The notes under the pieces are model-generated. The model was not told the DNA's origin. It did no database searches and was given only the letters and a program-made list of their open reading frames with translations. A DNA stretch of 64,000 bases from Leidyana gryllorum EB-2025a (lineage: Eukaryota > Apicomplexa): contig JBLWGC010000033.1 in the NCBI GenBank assembly GCA_048772705.1, positions 1 to 64,000 on the forward strand, in the 5' to 3' direction. This document shows, piece after piece, positions 56,658-64,000 of this stretch. The position numbers and the translations under genes were made by a program. Position 1 is the stretch's first letter; every line of letters begins with the position of its first letter.

Positions 56658-57165
56658 TAATTCAGCGTCAGTTGTAGCTGTTGAACAACACATGCATAAA
56701 TTGATCATATACCTCTAAGGGGGGGGGCGAGCGTGAGGAGTCTGGTGCGCGAGCCAGCCAGCCAGAGAGGCAGACAGGCAGGCACGCACTGTATAGTAGG
56801 GGGGTAGGGGGCTTGAGCTGTCGGCGGTATGACGAGTTGTCGTCCGCTCCCAGGCGATTTGGGCGTGAAACGGACCGCACAAGTCGCACGGAACACACAC
56901 ACACATAACCTCGAGTACGTTTAGTATTAGTAGAAATATAGGGCTGTTACCAGGGGTTGTTATTATTGGTTATTCGTCGTTGTTATCGTCGTTGTGGTTG
57001 TCGTAAAAGGTCGTTTGGTCAGTGTGGGGAGGAGTATTTAGTTGAGCGAGTAGAGGATTGGTCATTTTCGTTGCAGCATTTTGAGATGAAATGGGTGTCA
57101 ATGCTTTTCTTTCTTATCTCTCGAGAATGTAAGAGGTGGGCAGTAGATAGGCATTGAATGTAGCA
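56658..57165. other. Gene-free spacer
   Basis: No gene seen. It contains a G-run near 56719-56728 and a short purine-rich repeat (agccagccagccagagaggcag) near 56752. The intergenic ends belong to the Pro/Ala/Gln-rich gene (+) and the next minus-strand gene. Confidence 0.4.
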
Positions 57166-58468
57166 TTAATCTGCGGCGGGTATCCATGAAGTGTTTGCCC
57201 TCCTACGCGCGCGAGTGCGTATTAGTTCGCGGCTGTCCAGAGTGTAGCTGCGATCATCACGACAGCGTCTCTCTTCGGAGAGAGAGTCGCTGCGGGATGG
57301 TCGATGCAAAGAGACGGTGGTGCTGGTTGTCGAGCCACTTCGGCAGGACTTCTTGGAAACATTGGCCGAGAAAGAGCGATTTAATGCAATACTCACTCGA
57401 CGGGGACGATCGGGCCGCACTGGTGTATCAGCCCGTTGGAGCGCGCTCCGCCGCGAGAGAGACGCGACTAGTGACCGGCAGAATATTTCCAGATCATCGC
57501 GAGTCTTCGGCAGGCTTATATGTTCTTCCTTGGGGGGCGGCATTGTGTATATATTCGGAACAACTAAATTTACGAGCAGCTACCTCGCTTCGTCGAATAC
57601 CGTCTCTCACAGACCGGCCACGCGGGTCCCCCCATTCCCCACCCCGCCCAAATCCGACCTGCCACCACCCTGGCCCGTTTCATGCTCCAGGTGCCAGCAT
57701 CCCAACCCTGCGAGTGAGATCAAACCAAGATCAAGCAATAAGAGTACACCTCTTCCCCCCTTTGCCGCAGCTAACCTCCTCTCACCTTGTACCAAGCCCC
57801 TGAGCACGACGGTTGTGGTTGTCCCTCGAACACCGTTCGGACCACCTGCCAAGACAGACAGATCGATCTCTCTGTAGATGAAACGGGCGGTTTACCGTCA
57901 GAGGCCAATTAGACACGTGGCGGACAAACGCTTCCACGCCGTCCAAGCGATTGACAGCGTAATCCGCAGAAATACCCGCGCAGTCATCGGCACTTGTCTC
58001 TCTCTGTTTTGGAGTCGCTCCTTCATGAGCGTGCAGCCCGAGCAGCTCGGCAGCTAAGCAGGTCCAGAACTGAGCGACAATGATGGATAGTGACACACGA
58101 CGCGCTCCCACTCACTCCAATGACCAAGTCTCCCATGGCACCGAGACCCGTGAATAGGCTAGTTCTAAATCCTGAGGACTCGTAAAAGTGAATCGCAGGC
58201 TCCAAGTAGTAATCAACCTTCTGTAATATCTCACGGCCAGCCTCAGTCCTGTCAGCACTTTCAGACACCGCCCTCCGACCGCCCTTACCGATCGGCGACA
58301 GATTTTAGTCGCGGACTTAGGTATTTGTCCGTTATAGCGGGCACATATTGATTTGAAAGTACCAGCAGGTAAGACCCCAACCGTGCCACCTGATTGTAAG
58401 CGGCTGCCAGACCACCAATCAATCACTCCTCCCCGCCAAACCTTACACTCCAGTGGCTTGTGAATCAT
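57166..58468 (-). CDS. Uncharacterised protein, possibly lipid-droplet associated
   Basis: Reliable exons: 58442-58468 (MIHKPLECK), 58289-58389, 58116-58248 and one starting at 58069. The joined N-terminus reads VARLGSYLLVLSNQYVPAIT, then KSVADRTEAGREILQKVD and YYLEPAIHFYESSGF, then a hydrophobic stretch (TSLFTGLGAMGDLVIGF). The layout (Leu-rich start, lysine-rich helix, VDxYLEP) recalls perilipin-type lipid-droplet proteins, but the resemblance is weak. The 3' part is uncertain. An exon at 57166-57560 could supply a Ser/Arg-rich C-terminus (RSFSANVSKKS), or the gene may end near 57782. It is divergent from Trm10, with 125 bp between start codons. Confidence 0.45.
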
Positions 58469-58593
58469 CACTCTCTCCCGCTCAAAGAAAACAAGTCCCC
58501 CACTTCGACGGTCAGTCTAACTGTCTGTGCAAGAAGAACTCACTTCCCTCACAGTCAGCCAGGAGAGAGATACGCCAAAAAAAGCGACACGAG

Positions 58594-59904
58594 ATGGCTC
58601 TGCCCTTTCGATTAGAAGAAGAGTCAGAAGACCTCCGCCAACTATGCGAACTCGATGGAGACATCTTCGACCCCGCTCCACCCTCGCCACCCACGCGAAA
58701 GCACAAATCAGACCGAAGAGCAGAACGCCATGAGCGCTACAAAGAAAGAAGACGCATCAGACGCCGCGCCAAAATCAAGGAGAAACGCGCTGAAGCCTCA
58801 CAGAAACGTAGAGCAATGCTCGATGCCATGACCACAGGTACGCACAAACTCTTTCGCCGTCCTCTGACACTCAAACCGCCCATGAGCGACCGCCTCTCCT
58901 CCAAACCTTCAACAAATCACCCTTACCGCAGAGGAGAGGATCGCCTACATCCAAAATGAGCGTGCCACCAAGGAACAGGACGAGATCGACACGCGCGCAA
59001 GGCTTCAAACTGACCAGGCCACCGGCAGACTCAAACTCTGGATCAGTCTTGATTTCATGGATATCATGAGCGAAAAGGTAACTTTCCTTTTCACATTGCT
59101 TGAGGGGGGGGGGGGGCGACTCCATCAAGGACCGCCCAACATTCACTGAACCTTCTAAACTCCAATATCAATGTTCTGCCACCTTCAGGAATACAAAAGT
59201 CTCGCCAAACAGATTCAATGGATGTGGAACTCGATTGTTCGGCATAATAACTATTCTGTCAAGATCACATTGGGCCCGTTCGTCGAAAACGGCCACTTCC
59301 ACAAAGCCGCCCAGATGCTGGGCTTTGTGAATTGGAAGGTCAACTGTGACCCAAGGAGCGTCCAGGAAGTCGAAGAAGCGTCAAATGTCATCGTTCTAAG
59401 CCCCGACGCTGAGGAATACTTGACATCGGCAGAACTTGATGACGATGCAAACGTGTTTGTGATAGGCGGAATTGTTGACCGAACGGTCCGAAAGGTGAGT
59501 AAAGCTCCTCAATAGCCACTGTGGGACTCCGCTGCAGAACGAGACATGGACAATGGCCCGAAATTGGGGCGGTGTTCGATGCCGAAAGCTCCCACTACAT
59601 GAAAGCCCTGTTAAAGTACATGGGATTCTCAACGTCAACACTGTGTATGATATCATGGCCGCTGTCAAGTTCGATCGACTGTCTTGGGGAGAAGCCGTCG
59701 AGGAGCACACCCCAAGCAGACGCCACGGCGACCCAAAGCCACGGGTGGGTCCTTTCTACAGTTCAACACACGCATTGTTTGCAGAAACCACGAATTCGTG
59801 GAGAACGACCGGTTGGTGAAGAAGTCGCTGCTGATGTCCGTTCTTCATCGTCATCGTCGTGCGTTTCCGACGCGGATGACAATTCATCTGACAGCAGCAG
59901 ATGA
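58594..59904 (+). CDS. TRM10: tRNA (guanine-9-N1)-methyltransferase Trm10
   Basis: Five exons (58594-58837, 58932-59077, 59189-59494, 59538-59744, 59785-59904), all in phase, give 340 aa. Trm10 is a SPOUT-fold methyltransferase that uses S-adenosylmethionine to form m1G (or m1A) at position 9 of tRNA. Diagnostic segments: a basic N-terminal helix (RYKERRRIRRRAKIKEKRAE), LWISLDFMDIMSEKEYKSLA, WKVNCDPRSVQEV, VIVLSPDAEEYL, the knot motif VFVIGGIVDRTVRK, CRKLPLHESPV and LNVNTVYDIMAAV. The expected catalytic Asp lies in GGIVDR. The C-terminal 40 residues are a basic then Ser-rich tail, longer than typical. The second intron holds a G-run of about 13. The stop is 33 nt before the ATG of the PAP2 phosphatase gene. 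Confidence 0.93.
59103..59117. repeat. Poly-G run in Trm10 intron
   Basis: A run of G residues lies in intron 2 of Trm10, about 26 nt after the donor. G-runs next to short introns can act as intronic splicing enhancers in other eukaryotes; no function is shown here. Confidence 0.8.
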
Positions 59905-59937
59905 TAGATTTCTATACGGTTGGGACAGATCGAATCG

Positions 59938-61155
59938 ATGGAGGTGGGTTTCTCCCGAATGGCAAACAATGAGCCCACACGAAGAAGACGTCGAAGCCGT
60001 GAAGCTACAAGACTTACGGAGATAGATTTGACGGACCCTTTGGTACAACAAGCCGATGAGTTGGTGGCTCAGATACCATCGGTACCCCGTCGGATCCCAA
60101 TTCAGCTCTCAGCGGGTACAAATCGCGTGTCCCCTGAAGAAGTGGCTTGGTGCTGTGGGACGCCCCTGAATGTGGACTGGACGTTTTTACTCGTAGAGTT
60201 GGCCGTCCGGATCCTTCTGGTCCTGTTGGGTTTCGCCCTGTACGAGTTTTACCATCCCTTTGTACGAAGAGTGTGGCCAACGGAGTGGGATCACTATGCA
60301 TTTCCCTATGCTGAAGAGGAGACGTTTCCAATGGTTCAGACAGCCATTTTAGCTTTTGCCCTAACATTGACAATGCTGTTGGTATTTCTCTTTCTACTCT
60401 GGCGTGTGGCGGGCTGGAAAAGGCAGTTCGTCTACGAAGAGGCCATTTTCTTCATGCTCGGTATCTCGCTTTCTGCGCTCTTTGGCTTTGTGGTGAGCGA
60501 AATGACCAAACGAATGTACGGCAGACTACGTCCGGACTTTCTCGCGCGCTGTTTCGGACAAGGCAAACTCCAGGACTGGCTGGACCGCTGGGGTTGGCGG
60601 GGTCTGGATGACATTCCCGAAGTACCAGATTGCTCTCAGAGTCCCTTGAGTTCTTGGGCTTTGGAGGACGGGCGAATGAGTTTCCCCTCGGAACACAGTT
60701 GTTTGACAGCAGCCATATTCATCTTCAATGCCTTCTGGTCGTATGGCAAGCTGTGTCTGTTTCAGAACGTTGGTGCTCTCCGACTTATGGTGCCCTTTGC
60801 CTTTGCTGCTTTCCCGGTGGCTGTGGCAATTAGTCGCACCTCAGATTATCGTCACCACGCTACTGACGTGCTCGCAGGGTTTCTCTTCGGCTTTGGTTGC
60901 GCCGCGATCAGCTATTGCTTTTACTTTCCGCTCAGTATGCGTCCGTTGACCACGACTGTCTACGCGCTTTACGAGGAGAACTGGCCAGAAGGCATGGCCC
61001 GCGTGCGTGATGTGGAGGCAGCGCGTTTGCGGGTTTTAAAGTCGCCGATAATGGAGCCCCCTCGTCGCTGGCGACGGCATCATCAGAGCAAGAGGCATCA
61101 CCATCAGTTGGTGGAGACGGAGGCGGAGATATCGTTTCCCAGCGGTTCAGTTTAA
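59938..61155 (+). CDS. PAP2-type lipid phosphate phosphatase
   Basis: A single-exon gene of 405 aa. The start is the ATG at 59938 (MEVGFSRMANN); the longer frame begins with TTG. The enzyme should dephosphorylate phosphatidic acid, lysophosphatidate or similar lipid phosphates in a membrane. The PAP2 triad is present: C1 KRMYGRLRP (K-x6-R-P), C2 SFPSEHS (PSGH form, with Glu for Gly), C3 SRTSDYRHHATDVLAG (SR-x5-H-x3-D). Hydrophobic segments lie before and between these motifs (FLLVELAVRILLVLLGFALY, AILAFALTLTMLLVFLFLLW and others). The cytosolic ends are basic, and the C-terminus has an HH-rich stretch (RWRRHHQSKRHHHQ). Its stop codon overlaps that of the convergent minus-strand gene. Confidence 0.93.
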   Translation: MEVGFSRMANNEPTRRRRRSREATRLTEIDLTDPLVQQADELVAQIPSVPRRIPIQLSAGTNRVSPEEVAWCCGTPLNVDWTFLLVELAVRILLVLLGFALYEFYHPFVRRVWPTEWDHYAFPYAEEETFPMVQTAILAFALTLTMLLVFLFLLWRVAGWKRQFVYEEAIFFMLGISLSALFGFVVSEMTKRMYGRLRPDFLARCFGQGKLQDWLDRWGWRGLDDIPEVPDCSQSPLSSWALEDGRMSFPSEHSCLTAAIFIFNAFWSYGKLCLFQNVGALRLMVPFAFAAFPVAVAISRTSDYRHHATDVLAGFLFGFGCAAISYCFYFPLSMRPLTTTVYALYEENWPEGMARVRDVEAARLRVLKSPIMEPPRRWRRHHQSKRHHHQLVETEAEISFPSGSV

Positions 61156-64000
61156 ATGGGGTTCTCTTTGGCGACTTTGGCACAATCCCTGAGAGCGGCT
61201 GATCGGACTCCCGTTTTGGTTCGTCTAGCGTGTCCAAGGATGTATTGGACGACCTCCCGCTCCGTCTCCAGCGTTGCACTCTCCCAACTCGATCCTTCGC
61301 TGTTGCTGCTGGTGCCCTCGACAGCGGGGTTCTGCTGCTGCTGAACACCTAAACTGTCGACACGATATACCACTCCGCTTCCTTGATTTCGGATTAGCAC
61401 AATGTGAATCACGGCACTTGAGACGTTGGGCAACTCCCGTCGAAGTGACTGTAGATTCACCACCGGACGCGCTCTGCATTCACATTGAACGCCCAATCCC
61501 TGCAGTTTGCTCGCCAACGACAACGCTCGTCGGCAAGTTGACCATCGCTGAGAATTGTATCGAATTATTATAGATAGTCAGTCATTAAAGACATCCCACA
61601 GAGAGATTATTAGATTGGATTGACAAACAGATCGATTGATTGGTCAGAACCAAAGGTTCAAAGGAACACTTGACGTATTCTTACCTGCATTACAACCAGT
61701 ACACTCGCACTCCGTGTATGCGATAACAAGAGTTGACGCGGTCCGCCTTCTTCGACCTTCTGACATTCGTAGTGATTGAGCAGTCGACAGTAATAGTCGA
61801 CTGAGACCTCTACAAAGTACAGAGGTGCGCACGCCGCTGTTCGGGGAGAGCCCTCGTGGGCATCTGTTGTGCACACCTCGCCTCCACAGGCCAGCAGCGG
61901 TTGATATCCCTCCATCATGCTGTGCACACAGACAAAGAACTGTGGCAACGAGCATTTATCGATTGCGACGGCTCGTCCAGTAGCAGAGAACAGATCGACT
62001 TCCACTGTTTCCATTGTGCAGATATCGCTTCTCAACATGAACAGAATAGTGTCCGTTGTCCGCTGTCGAGCCTCTTTGAGCCAGCCGAGAAATACACGAT
62101 CCTGGAGTTACAAAGTGGATCGATTGAGCGGTCAAGTCGAGACTCACCTTTTGAAAAATCACCTCCAGTTCGGCTAAAGTGTCAACAATTTCCCGCGGGT
62201 TGCGCGAGCCTAACCGAGCCAGACTGTCGAGTATGGCCGTGTACCGTTTATCGCTCTTCAAGTGATGCACTTCGGGAGGCAGCTCTTCGTTGAACAGCAA
62301 CGAGTCGAGGACGTCGCGCTGACGAGCTTCAGGAACATCGAGCACCCAACAAAATGACTCCAGGAGTGCCGGGAATGTTATGCTGTACCGCAGAGCCCCA
62401 GCGGGAAGTCCTTGGAACGGGCTTAACAACCCTTTCAGGTTGATCAAACAGGTGCACCAACTGTGCATAACCGCCGGATAACGGGAACAACTCGCTGGAT
62501 CTGAGTGAAACGCGAGCGCTCTCAGGGCCATTTGAGGATGGCTATATACTCCAGACGGCTGTCGAGGCCAAGATGAGCACAAGCTGCTTTGGCAAAAGTT
62601 CACCCGCTCACCCTATTCACCGGCATCAACACCAAATAAGCTTTCTCCATCGGCAGCTTACGCGCTGCACTCTCGGGATCCGTGTTACTCAGAAACGATG
62701 TCAGAGTGTGCTGCAAACTCTTCGGCAGGGACACCAACAGGTTGGGACGCGTCAAGAACATTGAAGGGGTGTCATCAGGAACATATCCCAGAAACTCAAG
62801 AACTTGTACAGCCTGCGGAGTAGTATATTGTGAAGAGAGAGAGAGAGGGATAGACGGCCGGCTCAATTCGCTCAGGACGCGCTATGTCTCACCTGAAGTG
62901 CTCGCTGATGAACTCGTTTGTCCGTGACACACAGCGCATTCAGCAGTGTTGGAGCCAATCGATTTCCAACCTGACCCCTACACTTGAACGACTCCAAAGG
63001 GACCAGCACGGGCAGATCCATTTGACAAAAACTGTACGCCCTGCAGTGGATGGATGTGTCGAAAGGGGGAGTGGGCAAGGAGACGGAGACACGCGTTCAG
63101 CAACGGAGACGGAGACACGCATTCAGCAACGGAGACGGAGACGCCGGGATTCTCCACGACATTAGTGCATGTGTCAGACAGAGAGAGGGGACTTACTCGA
63201 TAACCGAGCTGAGTATTTGAGCCGTATAGATATCTTTATAGACCACCATCGGGAGGTCGAATGACTCCGTATAAGAACTAAAGTGGCACGCTTGATCGGC
63301 TTCCAGGAAGTCATCCAATAGGTCGTCGACCGGTATTTCGGTTCGGTCTGCTTGCAGTGCCCGGACAGCATCCACACAAGAAGCGAGATGATGAGGCAGC
63401 TGATCATCCCATTGCCTCCAGAGACTGGATTCTTGGGCTTGGAAGAGAAAGGACAATGTGCTGGAGAGGTTGCGGTGCCGATTGAACAGGGCTTCTACTG
63501 TCATAACCGCATCATCAGATTCCGGGTGAGAAACTTGATACAAGAGATCCTTGAGCGCATCGGTCGCGATCCGTGGCTGTGTGATTACTTCTTCTTGTAA
63601 CATCTCCATCGCAGAGGGCATTGCCACAATGGGCAGCTTTACTTTGGCCTCTAAAATCGGGTTGAGACGATCAATCTCCGCAGCCAGTCTGAAGGCTCGT
63701 AGTGAAAGAAGCCAGCGTCAATGTCCGAACTTACGGTACGGAGGCTCGTTTGAGGATATCGAGTAGCTTTAGTATATAGAGTCTATGGGCGACGCGATGA
63801 ATATTGAATATATATAGCGCAGCCCCGCCCGGCCGGCACTTACCCGCACAAGTTATTGTCCACACGCAGGAGGACTGGACAAGCGGACCGTCCACCTCGA
63901 CAACGGCTGGTACACATTACAGAGTGTTGTCGAAGAAGTCGCTGAATTGGGGCAGAGAGCTGCAGTGCTCGGCCAAGGACCTCCATGTGGTCGACAACTG
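61152..64000 (-). CDS. Uncharacterised multi-exon protein, 5' end outside window
   Basis: At least six exons on the minus strand, continuing past the right edge, so the N-terminus is missing. Approximate exons: 63900-64000 or longer, about 63733-63765, 63200-63680, 62880-63050, 62600-62830, 62150-62590, 61690-62090 and 61152-61500. Protein segments are helical, such as DALKDLLYQVSHPESDDAVM, VEALFNRHRNLSSTLSFLFQ, SDKRYTAILDSLARLGSRNP and REIVDTLAELEVIFQKV. The last exon has a beta-rich C-terminal part (QGLGVQCECRARPVVNLQSL, SSAVIHIVLIRNQGSGVVYR). This helical solenoid plus a final beta module would fit a trafficking or scaffold protein, but no family is recognised. The stop (TAA in TTTAAA) overlaps the stop of the PAP2 gene. 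Confidence 0.5.

Noticed and set aside
58249-58288. Apparent 16-nt intron in the minus-strand gene at 58 kb
   Set aside because: A 40-nt intron with acceptor ctgacag is in phase and gives a more continuous helix.
1-64000. CRISPR arrays, rRNA, tRNA or bacterial operons
   Set aside because: No spaced direct repeats, no conserved rRNA segments and no cloverleaf with the usual A and B box sequences were noticed. Intron-rich genes show that the DNA is eukaryotic.

Overview
The window is nuclear DNA of a eukaryotic protist. Nearly every recognisable gene is split by GT-AG introns, mostly 40-70 nt long. The standard genetic code fits (TAA, TAG and TGA all end reading frames). Genes lie densely on both strands. 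The best guess is an alveolate, closest in style to Perkinsus or a chromerid: there is a six-pass membrane cyclic-nucleotide phosphodiesterase of the apicomplexan type, a divergent myosin with a possible beta-propeller tail, and a PAN/Apple-domain surface protein. This placement is inference from architecture, not a database match. No CRISPR array, rRNA, tRNA or bacterial-type operon was seen.

Layout. 0-8.4 kb: a short unknown ORF, a PAN-domain type I membrane protein (+), and a convergent membrane-bound 3',5'-cyclic nucleotide phosphodiesterase (-). 8.4-14.4 kb: GAR1 of the H/ACA snoRNP (+), starting only 31 bp from the PDE start codon; two uncharacterised minus-strand genes; a MATH-domain gene (+). 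14.8-29.2 kb: a CCCH zinc-finger protein (+), a TVP15/COPI-associated-like Golgi membrane protein (-), a NEK-like kinase (+), a myosin heavy chain (+) 12 nt after the kinase stop, and an SLC22-like MFS transporter (+). 29.2-33.4 kb: a gene-poor stretch with tandem repeats and decayed fragments. 33.4-36.5 kb: a His/Asp-rich, probably secreted protein (-) and the remains of a duplicate of its last exon. 36.6-47.8 kb: a 59-aa coiled-coil protein (+), PIG-M (+) 7 nt later, then a very large ARM-repeat protein (+). 47.9-56.7 kb: a 1158-aa protein with a C-terminal membrane anchor (-), two small proteins (-), an RRM protein (-) and a Pro/Ala/Gln-rich protein (+). 57-64 kb: an uncharacterised gene (-), the tRNA m1G9 methyltransferase Trm10 (+), a PAP2-type lipid phosphatase (+) and the 3' part of a multi-exon unknown gene (-) running off the window.

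The genes do not form one pathway. They are a mix of housekeeping functions (RNA modification: GAR1, Trm10; GPI-anchor synthesis: PIG-M; Golgi trafficking: TVP15-like) and signalling or cytoskeletal functions (PDE, NEK-like kinase, myosin, ARM protein). The most striking property is packing: same-strand neighbours separated by 7, 12, about 30 and 33 nt, divergent start codons 31 bp apart, and one convergent pair whose stop codons overlap. I found no clear previously undescribed defence or catalytic system. The strongest leads are this packing (possible dicistronic transcription or trans-splicing), the His/Asp-rich secreted protein with a decayed tandem copy of its end, and the unusual myosin. 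Where exon boundaries are given, splice phases were checked by hand and keep the reading frame open.
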